Below are positions 6,904-15,013 of a stretch of 64,000 bases of DNA, one piece after another; within the stretch, counting starts at the first letter, position 1; each line of letters begins with the position of its first letter. The position numbers and the translations under genes were made by a program. The notes under the pieces are model-generated. The model made no database searches. It was not told the DNA's origin and saw only the letters and a program-made list of their open reading frames with translations. This DNA is from CAYSQW01 sp964433135 (GTDB taxonomy: Bacteria; Acidobacteriota; Aminicenantia; Aminicenantales; Aminicenantaceae). The stretch spans positions 1-64,000 of the forward strand of contig CAYSQW010000012.1 of NCBI GenBank assembly GCA_964433135.1. The letters are read 5' to 3'.

Positions 6904-8808
6904 ATGGAAAGAAGAAAACTGAGCGGCCCGTCGGCGGGAGGAGTGAAGTTCTTTTGCGCTCTGACGAGCTTGCTGATATTCATCACCGCGTTTCGAGGGA
7001 CGTTTCCGCCTCTCATTCAGCGTTCTGGTTTCCTGATGTTCATGATCCCGCTTATCCTGGTGCTCTATCCGCGTTCGAATAAATCGGTGCGGGATCGCAT
7101 TCCGTTCACGGATCTGATTCAGGCGGTGCTGGCGTTTGCTTCTTTCGGATGGATCCTTCTCGATTACGGGAGGATCGCCGCCCGCATGAAGTATGTGGAT
7201 CCCGTAAAGCCGGTGGATATGATTCTGGGGACTCTGGCCATTTTTTTCGTTCTGGAGGCGACACGGAGGACCTTGGGTTGGATCTTGGTCGCGATCACGT
7301 CCCTCTTTATAGCCTATAATTTTCTGGGGCCCTTCATGTCGGGCATCCTGAGTTTCAAGACCATATCCTACGACCTGTTCATCGAGCAGTTTTACCTGGT
7401 TCCCGAGGGCCTGTTCAATATCATGACCGGCCTGGCGGCGACGTTCCTTTTTACCTTCGTCGCTTTCGGGACGTTCCTTCGGATTTCAGGCGCCGACAAG
7501 TATTATATGGACCTCTGCCTGGCGGTTGCGGGGAGATCCCGAGGCGGCGCGGCCAAAGTCGCGGTTTTCAGCGCGGCTCTGATGGGGATGCTGACCGGAA
7601 GCACTATTTCCAACGTGGTCACGACCGGCACTCTCACCATCCCGATGATGAAGAACAGCGGTTTCAAAGCCAAGGAAGCGGCCGCCATCACCACGGCGGC
7701 TTCGACCGGAGGGGCGGTGACGCCTCCCATAATGGGTGCCGGAGTGTTTGTCATGTCGGCGGTTACGGGTATCCCCATCGTGACGATCTTGAAATATTCC
7801 ATCATCCCGGCGGTTCTCTTTTTCGCTTCGATCTATGTCTTTATAGAGATCAGAGCCCGCAAGTATGGATTGAAAGGAATGGCCTCCGAAAACCTGCCCT
7901 CGGTTCGACAGGCATTCGCAGTGAGCTTTCATTTGTTCGTTCCCTTGATCGTCCTGGTGGGGATGCTGGTGATCGGATACACTCCTTTTATCGCCAGCGC
8001 CGGGACCACGGTTTTGATCGTCCTGTTCAGTTTTTTTAGAAAGGATACCCGTATGGGGCCGGGCAAGATCATAGAGGGGCTGGCCCAGAGCACGAAAAAC
8101 ATGATGACGATCACCGCGGTGTCGGCTTGTGCGGCCGCCATCATGGGCATTATCACGCTGACCGGCCTTATCATGAAGGTGACGTCCATCATCATCCTGG
8201 TTTCGGGAAATCGAATCCTGGCGGCCCTGCTCATGTTGGGGGGGATTTCCATGATCATCGGAATGGGCATGCCCATCACCCTTTCATATATTCTGGTCTC
8301 GACACTGGGTGCTCCCGCATTGACCCAATTGGGGATTTCACTGCTGGCCGCGCACCTCGCTATTTTCTGGTTCAGTCAGAATTCCACCATTACCCCTCCG
8401 GTGTGCATGACCGCATTTGTGGCGGCTGAGATCGCGGAAGAGAAAAGGTTTATGCAGGTGGGGTTTCTGACCCTGAATATAGCCAAGATGCTTTACCTCG
8501 TCCCTTTTCTGTTTGTTTTTACACCGCTGTTGGCGGAGAATCCCGGAGGTCCCGTGCTGGTTCTGCTGCAGATCCTGCCCCTGCTGCTGGTGATGACGAT
8601 GGTGACCGAGAGATATTTTTTGATCCGGCTGAACAGGAAAGAATGGATTGTCTCGGGTCTGGCCGCGGTCTTTCTGCTGTCGGCGGTCTTTGTTTCCGGA
8701 ACGGCCTACATCCTGATGTTTACGGCGGGAGGGCTGATCTGTACGGGGGCTGCGCTTGCGGGACAGAAAAAGAGGTTGGGAAATCCGGAGGAAAGCGAGA
8801 GCGCCTGA
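6904..8808 (+). CDS. TRAP transporter fused permease (DctQ-DctM type)
   Basis: 634 residues, highly hydrophobic, with about sixteen predicted membrane segments: a short DctQ-like N-terminal part and a long DctM-like part. Typical DctM stretches are present, such as GMLTGSTISNVVTTGTLTIPMMKNSGF, shown here in part at residues about 240-265, and TPPIMGAGVFVM. It is the partner of the TAXI binding protein at 4731 and should import the cluster's substrate with Na+ or H+. The start ATG at 6904 lacks a strong SD, so initiation may depend on coupling with the gene 26 nt upstream. Confidence 0.88.
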   Translation: MERRKLSGPSAGGVKFFCALTSLLIFITAFRGTFPPLIQRSGFLMFMIPLILVLYPRSNKSVRDRIPFTDLIQAVLAFASFGWILLDYGRIAARMKYVDPVKPVDMILGTLAIFFVLEATRRTLGWILVAITSLFIAYNFLGPFMSGILSFKTISYDLFIEQFYLVPEGLFNIMTGLAATFLFTFVAFGTFLRISGADKYYMDLCLAVAGRSRGGAAKVAVFSAALMGMLTGSTISNVVTTGTLTIPMMKNSGFKAKEAAAITTAASTGGAVTPPIMGAGVFVMSAVTGIPIVTILKYSIIPAVLFFASIYVFIEIRARKYGLKGMASENLPSVRQAFAVSFHLFVPLIVLVGMLVIGYTPFIASAGTTVLIVLFSFFRKDTRMGPGKIIEGLAQSTKNMMTITAVSACAAAIMGIITLTGLIMKVTSIIILVSGNRILAALLMLGGISMIIGMGMPITLSYILVSTLGAPALTQLGISLLAAHLAIFWFSQNSTITPPVCMTAFVAAEIAEEKRFMQVGFLTLNIAKMLYLVPFLFVFTPLLAENPGGPVLVLLQILPLLLVMTMVTERYFLIRLNRKEWIVSGLAAVFLLSAVFVSGTAYILMFTAGGLICTGAALAGQKKRLGNPEESESA

Positions 8809-8822
8809 TTGGAGCGGTAGGT

Positions 8823-9932
8823 ATGGAAAAAACGGATGTTCTCATCATCGGGGGGGGGATTATCGGTGCGGCCTCGGCTTACTTTTTATCGCGAGAAGGC
8901 GTGGATGTTCTGCTGGTCGAAAAGGGAGAGTTGGGCCGGGAAGCTTCCGGCGCAACGGCCGGGACGCTCTCCATCCAGAACAAGGTGGACAAAAGCCTGG
9001 CTTTGGCACAGGAGGGCGTACGGGTCTGGGCGGAGCTTCAGGATGAAATCGGGGAATCGCTGGAATTCGCGCGCGTGGGAGGGCTCCGGGTGGCCGAAAC
9101 AGCGGATCAAGCGCGGGTATTGGAAGAGGCCGCGGCCCGCCAGCGCAAATCGGGATTGGAGGTGGATATTTGGGATCGGTTCCGACTGAGCCGGGAAGCC
9201 GGATATTTGAGCCCGAATATCGAGGCCGCTTCATACTGCCTCCAGGATTCCCGCTGCAATCCGCTCAAGGCCGTCCTCGCTCTGGCTGAAAATGCGCGCC
9301 GGAGCGGAGCCCGGATTCGTCTCGGCGAAACCGTGGAAGCGATCGAATCGTCGACGGTGGACAGCTTCCTGGTAAAAACTTCCCGCCGCAGCTACCGCAG
9401 CAATCTGATCCTGAACTGCAGCGGAGTCTGGTCGCGGGAAATCTTCCGGCTCCTGGGGCTGGAGCTTCCCATCGTTCTCTCTCCCCAGCAGGTTATGGTA
9501 ACCGAACAGGTCCCTCCTCTCTTTTCCCATGTAATCAGCCATATTCAGGGGAAGCTGACGTTGAAACAGGTTGAAAGCGGGAATGTCGTCATCGGGGGGG
9601 GGTGGGAAGGACACGGGGATTTGATCCGGGGACGGAAAGACCTCGAAATCGAGAGTCTGGTGGGAAATATTCGTTATGCCGGAAGAGTCATCCCCGGCTT
9701 GAATGAACTGTATCTGCTGCGATGCTGGATCGGTTTCGAGGGTCGGACTCCGGATCGGCTGCCCCTGATGGGAAGCCTGAGCGGCCGCCCGCGCTTCTTT
9801 ACCGCATGCTGTGCCAAAGGCGGCTTTACACTGGGTCCGTTGATGGCTAAATTGACGGCTGAATTCATCAGAACCGGAAAGGCGTCAATCCCTCTGGATG
9901 ATTTCGATGTCAATCGGTTCTTTCCCGGTTGA
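8823..9932 (+). CDS. DAO-family FAD-dependent oxidoreductase (HcnC/SoxB-like catalytic subunit)
   Basis: 369 residues from the ATG at 8823 with GGAG upstream. The FAD motif VLIIGGGIIGAASAYFLS is at residues 6-23, followed by the DAO-type REASGATAGTLS loop. A C-terminal segment WIGFEGRTPDRLPLMG ... FFTACCAKGGFTLGPLMAKL closes the FAD site. This is the beta (amine-oxidising) subunit type of sarcosine oxidase, HCN synthase and D-hydroxyproline dehydrogenase. It would oxidise a secondary or D-amino acid to an imine and pass electrons to the subunits at 2499-4734. The transporter genes separate it from those subunits. Confidence 0.87.
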   Translation: MEKTDVLIIGGGIIGAASAYFLSREGVDVLLVEKGELGREASGATAGTLSIQNKVDKSLALAQEGVRVWAELQDEIGESLEFARVGGLRVAETADQARVLEEAAARQRKSGLEVDIWDRFRLSREAGYLSPNIEAASYCLQDSRCNPLKAVLALAENARRSGARIRLGETVEAIESSTVDSFLVKTSRRSYRSNLILNCSGVWSREIFRLLGLELPIVLSPQQVMVTEQVPPLFSHVISHIQGKLTLKQVESGNVVIGGGWEGHGDLIRGRKDLEIESLVGNIRYAGRVIPGLNELYLLRCWIGFEGRTPDRLPLMGSLSGRPRFFTACCAKGGFTLGPLMAKLTAEFIRTGKASIPLDDFDVNRFFPG

Positions 9933-9969
9933 GGTCCCCGCGTATTATCAGACCCGGAGCGGCGCCTTG

Positions 9970-9999
9970 ACATTTCTTCAAGTATCATGATAGAAATGT
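9970..9999. promoter_or_regulatory. Inverted repeat with TTGACA box upstream of the GntR gene
   Basis: ACATTTCT (9970-9977) and AGAAATGT (9992-9999) are perfect 8-bp arms 14 nt apart, with ATCATGAT as a smaller palindrome between them. TTGACA (9967-9972) overlaps the left arm and TAGAAA (9991-9996), an 18-nt spaced -10 candidate, overlaps the right arm. This would suit auto-regulation of the GntR gene at 10160. Confidence 0.4.
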
Positions 10000-10159
10000 T
10001 ATGCGTGTTGTTTTGCACGCGGAAAATATCGTTTTTGCGGGATAATCCAAAATGTCGGGAATAAGCCGTCGGCTCTATCTCACGATTATATTTGAATTTA
10101 TTTCCTCGAAGGACGGGATCGATGAAGGGGACGGTTTCTAGAAATAAAAGGGGAACATC

Positions 10160-10855
10160 ATGAACAACGATTTTTCTCTCCTGCCGCGGACCATCGGTGA
10201 TTATATATATGAGAATCTTAAAGAAGCGATTTTAAACAATGAACTCAAAGCCAACCAGCGCATCAATGAGAAGGAGCTGGCGGAAAGCTTTCAAGTCAGC
10301 CGAACCCCCGTCAGAGAGGCGGTATTGAAACTGGCTGCACTGGGATTCGTCCATATCGATTCCTACAAACGGGCTGTCGTCAAGGAAGCATCCTATGAGG
10401 AGTTAGAGGAGATCCTTCAGGTTCTTGCCGTGCTGGACCAGATGGCGCTTGATATGGCGCTTGATTACCTGGGTCCGAAGGAGATCGGAAAACTCGAGAT
10501 GCTGACGCAGCGGATGGAAGAGTATTCTCATCCGGATACGGCGGAGAAATATCTGCAGGCTGACGGTGCGTTCCATCGTGAAATCTGGAAAGTGGTCCCC
10601 AATAATTTTTTAAAAGAGCTTCTTCTATCCGTCAAAGAAAAAAAGGAACGTTATATGTATGCCAGCATTCGTTCCTGCACAAATACGGATAAGTTCGAAT
10701 CTGGCCTGAGGCTGCATCGTGAACTCATCGCCGCGATCAAAGCCAGGGACCGCAAACGATTAAGAAAGTTTGCGGCGTCCAGGCAGCATACTCTTCTCTC
10801 CGCTCTCGGAGGTCAACAGGAGTTGATGGAGTTTTTCCGCTCGACCGGTTCATAA
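10160..10855 (+). CDS. GntR family transcriptional regulator, FadR subfamily (FCD domain)
   Basis: 231 residues. The N-terminal winged helix (residues about 8-75) contains the GntR signature INEKELAESFQVSRTPVREAVLKLAALGFV. The C-terminal all-helical FCD domain has FHREI and the later HRELIAAI, where metal- and ligand-binding His residues are expected. FCD regulators usually repress nearby catabolic genes until a carboxylate effector binds. It is the last gene of the catabolic cluster and has its own promoter-like region. The operator-like site at 426-436 is a plausible target. SD is AAAAGGGGAAC before the ATG. Confidence 0.88.
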   Translation: MNNDFSLLPRTIGDYIYENLKEAILNNELKANQRINEKELAESFQVSRTPVREAVLKLAALGFVHIDSYKRAVVKEASYEELEEILQVLAVLDQMALDMALDYLGPKEIGKLEMLTQRMEEYSHPDTAEKYLQADGAFHREIWKVVPNNFLKELLLSVKEKKERYMYASIRSCTNTDKFESGLRLHRELIAAIKARDRKRLRKFAASRQHTLLSALGGQQELMEFFRSTGS

Positions 10856-10979
10856 ATCCGGTTTTCCTCTCATAAGCTAAAAGGTATTGGGAAGGAGTTC
10901 GAAGACGTCGATTGGATCATTCTCTCTTTATTCGAATGGGGAGCGATCGCGTTTCATGGCGTTTGGCTGGAAAGAAGGC

Positions 10980-11008
10980 TTTACTCCGGGAGAAATTCAG
11001 ATTATAAT
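10980..11008 (+). promoter_or_regulatory. Probable promoter of the tRNA-Leu gene
   Basis: TTTACT (10980-10985), 17 nt, then a consensus TATAAT (11003-11008), ending 35 nt upstream of the mature tRNA. Position and spacing fit a stable-RNA promoter. It may also drive the radical SAM gene that starts 8 nt after the tRNA. Confidence 0.6.
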
Positions 11009-11043
11009 AGCGTCTCAATCGAGTCGAAGGATTCGATTCCGGT

Positions 11044-11132
11044 GCGGAAGTGGCGGAATTGGTAGACGCGTAAGCCTCAGGAGTTTATGGTCTTTAACGG
11101 CCGTGTGGGTTCGAGTCCCACCTTCCGCACCA
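11044..11132 (+). tRNA. tRNA-Leu (anticodon CAG)
   Basis: The acceptor stem GCGGAAG (11044-11050) pairs with CTTCCGC (11122-11128), followed by A and an encoded CCA (11130-11132). The D arm reads GCGGAATTGGTAGACGC. The anticodon stem TAAGC/GTTTA holds the loop CTCAGGA with anticodon CAG at 11078-11080. A long class II variable arm and a T arm GTGGG-TTCGAGT-CCCAC follow. The long variable arm and the anticodon both indicate leucine (CUG codons). I see no other tRNA nearby. Confidence 0.95.
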
Positions 11133-11139
11133 TTGCCCG

Positions 11140-12486
11140 ATGAACATTCTTTGCATCAATCCCTGGATATATGATTTTACCGCCTATGATTTCTGGCTGA
11201 AGCCCTTGGGGCTCCTTGCAACGGCCGCACTTCTGCGTACGCATACGGACAGTGACTGCCGTTTGATCGATTGTCTCGATCGAACCCACCCCTCAGTATC
11301 GTCGATTTCGGCATCCAGGTCGGACGGCCGCGGGCATTTCTTCAAGCAGGAGGTCCTCAAACCCGCCGTTCTCAGGGGAATTCCCCGGAAATATTCCCGT
11401 TACGGTATTCCTCCCGAAGCCTTCCGACGGGAACTCGATCAGGGACCTCGTCCCGATCTTGTCCTGGTGGCCTCGGGCATGACTTACTGGTATCCCGGGG
11501 TGCGGCATGCCGTTGCTCTGGTTCGGGAGCGGTTCGGAGGGATTCCGGTGATCCTGGGCGGTGTTTATGCGAGCTTGATGCCTGAACATGCGCGCGCCGT
11601 CAGCGGCGCGGACGCCGTTTGCGTCGGCCCGGCCGAGAGTTCTCTTTTCCCGCTTGTCCGGGAACTCATGGGTGATGGGGCCTGTCCGAAGTCGGTTTCG
11701 GATCGCTGGGAGGATCTTCCGTCTCCGGCTTACGACCTTTTGGCCGATCACGGCACTCTTCCTCTGCTGACGTCCCGGGGCTGTCCGTTCAACTGTTCTT
11801 TTTGCGCGGGCCCGCGGCTTTATCCCGGATTCGCGCAGATGCCGCCGGATAAGGTCCTGAGCTTGATCGAGGACCTTTACCGGCGTTTCGGCGCCCGGCG
11901 TTTCGCTTTCTATGATGACAGCCTGCTTGTGAACAAGCAGCGGCATTTCATCCCGCTCATGCAGGGATTGAGCCGCGCATGTCCGGATGCCGTTTTTCAT
12001 ACACCCAACGGTCTCCATGTTCGGGAGATCGACCGCCCGGTCGCGGAGCTGCTCTGGAAGGCAGGAGTGAAATCGCTGTTCCTCAGCCAGGAAAGCTTCG
12101 AGCCGGATATCCTGCGCCGTTCCAGCTCCAAGATCGACCCCGGAGACCTGGAAGCGGCTTGGGAACATCTGCGATCAGCGGGTTTCCTCTCTTCGCAAAT
12201 CCGAGTTTACCTGCTGGTCGGTCTTCCCCGGCAGAGCCTGGAAGGGATTCGGGAGAGCATCCGTCGCGTATACTGCCTGGGACTACGCCCTTTTCTTGCC
12301 TATTTCTCACCTGTTCCCGGAACGGAAGAATGGAATTATCTTGTGAGCAAGGGATGGCTGGGTCCGGAGGATGATCCGCTTATGCATAACAAAGTGGTTT
12401 TTCCCTATACGTGGTGGGAGCATGATCCCGAAGACCTTGATTCCCTGAAAAGCCTGCTGACGTCACAGGAATCGGGAAGGTCATGA
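11140..12486 (+). CDS. B12-binding-type radical SAM protein
   Basis: 448 residues. The N-terminal 190 or so residues resemble a cobalamin-binding Rossmann domain (MNILCINPWI ... GVRHAVALVRERFGGIPVILGGVYAS). The radical SAM motif CPFNCSFC has cluster ligands Cys215, Cys219 and Cys222. A TIM-barrel half follows with FYDDSLLVN and VGLPRQSLEGI. Such enzymes carry out methylations and other difficult modifications, or act on unknown peptides or lipids; no substrate can be named. It starts 8 nt after the tRNA and its stop overlaps the GWxTD gene by four bases, so the two proteins are probably made together. Confidence 0.85.
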   Translation: MNILCINPWIYDFTAYDFWLKPLGLLATAALLRTHTDSDCRLIDCLDRTHPSVSSISASRSDGRGHFFKQEVLKPAVLRGIPRKYSRYGIPPEAFRRELDQGPRPDLVLVASGMTYWYPGVRHAVALVRERFGGIPVILGGVYASLMPEHARAVSGADAVCVGPAESSLFPLVRELMGDGACPKSVSDRWEDLPSPAYDLLADHGTLPLLTSRGCPFNCSFCAGPRLYPGFAQMPPDKVLSLIEDLYRRFGARRFAFYDDSLLVNKQRHFIPLMQGLSRACPDAVFHTPNGLHVREIDRPVAELLWKAGVKSLFLSQESFEPDILRRSSSKIDPGDLEAAWEHLRSAGFLSSQIRVYLLVGLPRQSLEGIRESIRRVYCLGLRPFLAYFSPVPGTEEWNYLVSKGWLGPEDDPLMHNKVVFPYTWWEHDPEDLDSLKSLLTSQESGRS

Positions 12487-13466
12487 TGCGAGAAAGATTT
12501 GAGGCTTTCCGTGCCGGCGTTTTTTATCGCGGCGCGGGTCTTCTCCTGCTGTATCTTGTTTCCTCGGCTTGTTATTTGTACCGCCTGGAAAGAAAATTGG
12601 ATCCCGAAAACACGGAGTTTCTCAACCGGGTGCGTTACATCATCACTTCCCGTGAAGAGAGGATGTTTCTCCAGCTTCCGGAATCGGAGCGGTCGGAGTT
12701 TCGCAAAAAGTTTTGGCGGGATCGAGATCCCGATCCGGAAACGGAAGAGAATGAGTTTAAAAGGGAATACTTCCGCCGGATGGAACAGGCCGACGAAATT
12801 TTTGTCACCGAGGGGATTGCGGGTTGGCGTACCGATCGCGGCCGCATGCTCGTTCTCTACGGCCTTCCCGGCCAACGGATCCTGAATCGCGGGGGCTCCG
12901 GTATCCACGCAAACTGTGCGGAAATCTGGTATTATGGAAATTTCCCGGTGGTTTTTCTGGACGTGGACTGCACCGGATTCTTTCGCTTGGCGACATGGGA
13001 TTTATCCCCTTTACTTACCTATTCTCTGGAGAATCAGATGATGGGATTCCCCAAGGATGGTTCCGTAGGCCGGAAGGCTCTGGATTCTCATTCCTTGATC
13101 TGCGATGTCGTATTCCGGGATATCCGGTTCAAGCCGGGGAAACTAAATTTCGTGATATCGCTGTTCGTGCCTTTCGCCCAGATGTGGTTTCAGGAAAAGG
13201 GTGCCGTGCTCGAGACGGATATTCAGGTCCGTTTCCGGCTTCTTGATGAGGAGAACCGGGAACTGTGGAGCTTTTGTGATACCTTCAGCCTGCAAACGGA
13301 TGAAGCTTCGCTCCAGGAGGAACAGCCGGGCTTTTCCCGAGACCTCCCCGTGGAAGTCGAGATGGTTCCGGATGGATCTGAGAAGATTCGATATCGGGTC
13401 TTTGTCGAGTTGATAAATCGAACCGGCGGCGCCGCTTTGCGGAGAATGATGCCACTCAGGCCGTGA
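12483..13466 (+). CDS. GWxTD-domain protein
   Basis: 327 residues. A hydrophobic segment near residues 14-28 (FYRGAGLLLLYLVSSACYLY) may be a signal anchor. The GWxTD signature is GWRTDRGRMLVLYGLPG at about residues 119-135. The conserved upstream region with FWRDRDPDPETEENEFKREYFRR is typical of this domain. The second half is predicted beta-rich. The family is found mostly in Acidobacteriota/Aminicenantes, Gemmatimonadota and FCB-group genomes, and its function is unknown. Four-base overlap with the radical SAM gene; convergent with the methyltransferase gene. Confidence 0.82.
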   Translation: MMRERFEAFRAGVFYRGAGLLLLYLVSSACYLYRLERKLDPENTEFLNRVRYIITSREERMFLQLPESERSEFRKKFWRDRDPDPETEENEFKREYFRRMEQADEIFVTEGIAGWRTDRGRMLVLYGLPGQRILNRGGSGIHANCAEIWYYGNFPVVFLDVDCTGFFRLATWDLSPLLTYSLENQMMGFPKDGSVGRKALDSHSLICDVVFRDIRFKPGKLNFVISLFVPFAQMWFQEKGAVLETDIQVRFRLLDEENRELWSFCDTFSLQTDEASLQEEQPGFSRDLPVEVEMVPDGSEKIRYRVFVELINRTGGAALRRMMPLRP

Positions 13467-13507
13467 TGCCAAGGGTTTTACAACATCCCTGAGGCGCCGT
13501 CATGGGA

Positions 13508-14617
13508 TTACGGCTCGGGATGAGAGGATTTCACGCCGATGACGGCGTAGTTCGCCGGGGCGTAGAGGAGATCGTTCAGCTTCTCGAAGTTCCGGTTTAG
13601 GACCTCGCTGATTTCATCCCCTGTCGGTAAGGATTGAAGGGCTTCTTCCGTTAAAGGGGAGTCGTACCGGATTTCGATCTTTTCGAATCCGGCGTTTTCC
13701 AGCAGGAAGCGGAGCGCTTGAGGATGAAGCGGCTGTTGATGGGTCATATCCAGAAAATAGATCTGAACCAGGGCGAAAACGGACAGCGGATTCACGGTTT
13801 CCAGAATAACGGTACCGGTCGTTCGGAGTTTGGCATATATCGTTTCCACCAAACGCCGCAGATAGGCCGGGGGGAGGTGTTCGACGACTTGAGAGGAGAA
13901 AACGCCGCTCAAGCTGTTGTCGGGGGCTGCGGACAGCTTTTCGAGAAGATCGACTCGCTCACAGGTCAGTCCCTTATCCCGGCAGATGTCGATCATCTGG
14001 CGGCTGATATCCACTCCTTCGGCTTCCCGACCGTGGTCCTCCAGCAGTTCGAGAAATTCGCCGCGCCCGCAGCCGAGGTCCATGATCTTTCCTTCCTCCG
14101 GGAAGTAGTCGAGATATGATTTCTGCTGACGGCGGACGTTTTCCGCGTCGCCCCGGTAGCGGTTCTCGAAAGCGGTGTATCTCCAGTCATCGAGAGGGGA
14201 AAGCAGTTCGGTGACCAGCTTGGGGGACGGATCTTTTCTCTCCTCGAGCACGTCCAGCAGACGGGTCAGCTTTTTCCTCATAGAGGTGAAGGTCTTGATC
14301 AGCAGAACGGCGTCCTGTGCTTCCGCGTTCAGCCGGTTGACCTTCCATTCCAAGCTGTTGAAGATCATCCCGACATGATTGCTGCCGAGGGCATCCCACT
14401 CCCGGTCCCGCGCCGCAGCCAAGGAGGTATTGATTTGAATCGAATCCGCGAGAGCGGTGAGGACTTCGTTTAATCGAGATCGCTGTCGGTTCGACCTCAG
14501 CGATCCCCTGGTTTCGGACAGCGCCCGGATATCCGATTTGAGCCCCTCGAGCTTCCGCTGAAGTTCGGCCTCTTTGTCCTTTCGCTGTTGAACCAGTTTT
14601 TCAATCGTATGCTTCAT
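13508..14617 (-). CDS. Class I SAM-dependent methyltransferase with N-terminal coiled coil
   Basis: 369 residues. The first 60 or so residues are heptad-like and charged (LVQQRKDKEAELQRKLEGLKSD), followed by a helical region to about residue 170. The methyltransferase fold has motif I IMDLGCGRGEFLELL, the acidic motif EGVDIS and the later SQVVEHLPP and ILETVNP. The layout resembles methyltransferases of surface-polysaccharide loci that cap chains, with the coiled coil acting as spacer or membrane adaptor. The substrate is unknown. The start overlaps the tatA stop by four bases. Confidence 0.78.
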   Translation of the reverse strand: MKHTIEKLVQQRKDKEAELQRKLEGLKSDIRALSETRGSLRSNRQRSRLNEVLTALADSIQINTSLAAARDREWDALGSNHVGMIFNSLEWKVNRLNAEAQDAVLLIKTFTSMRKKLTRLLDVLEERKDPSPKLVTELLSPLDDWRYTAFENRYRGDAENVRRQQKSYLDYFPEEGKIMDLGCGRGEFLELLEDHGREAEGVDISRQMIDICRDKGLTCERVDLLEKLSAAPDNSLSGVFSSQVVEHLPPAYLRRLVETIYAKLRTTGTVILETVNPLSVFALVQIYFLDMTHQQPLHPQALRFLLENAGFEKIEIRYDSPLTEEALQSLPTGDEISEVLNRNFEKLNDLLYAPANYAVIGVKSSHPEP

Positions 14618-14808
14618 TTATCGGCATCGGGGGGATCTTCGCGAGGAGGATTGTCCTTTTCTTTTCCACCGACGGATTTTCGGAAGTTTTTGATGCCTTC
14701 CCCCAAAGATTTACCCAATTCAGGAAGTTTGCGGGCGCCGAATATGATGATGATGATCAGGACGATAAGAAGCAGTTCCGTTGGACCGACGGGACCGAAT
14801 AAAAACAT
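14614..14808 (-). CDS. tatA: Sec-independent translocase protein TatA/E family
   Basis: 64 residues, standard for TatA. A short periplasmic N-terminus leads to one transmembrane helix (PTELLLIVLIIIIIFG). The FGARKLPELGKSLGEGIKNFRKS hinge and amphipathic helix follow (given in part), then a charged tail. TatA forms the pore-like assembly that moves folded proteins, including cofactor proteins, across the inner membrane with TatC. No tatC is in the window. SD AAGGAGG lies just upstream of the start. It shares an ATGA overlap with the downstream methyltransferase gene. Confidence 0.92.
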   Translation of the reverse strand: MFLFGPVGPTELLLIVLIIIIIFGARKLPELGKSLGEGIKNFRKSVGGKEKDNPPREDPPDADK

Positions 14809-15013
14809 GATGACCTCCTTGAGGGTGTGTTTCGCCGTGAATGTAAACTCTTCTCCAAATTACTGTAAGCGCAGGGAAAAGTCAAGCCGCTCAAGCCCTC
14901 CGAACCCGGAGGCCGAAGACCGCCGCCGGAGAGGAAACGGGAAAAAATGTAGACGTCGGTTCGACATCTTGGTTATACTGGGGTGCCGGAAAACACCGTT
15001 GGAACGGTTGAGT

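Noticed and set aside
10887..11174. A 95-codon open frame overlapping the tRNA-Leu gene
   Set aside because: It runs through the tRNA and has no homology; the tRNA is clear.
14588..15013. N-terminal extension of the lepA frame
   Set aside because: It covers tatA on the other strand and lacks LepA homology; the family starts at ATG 15014.
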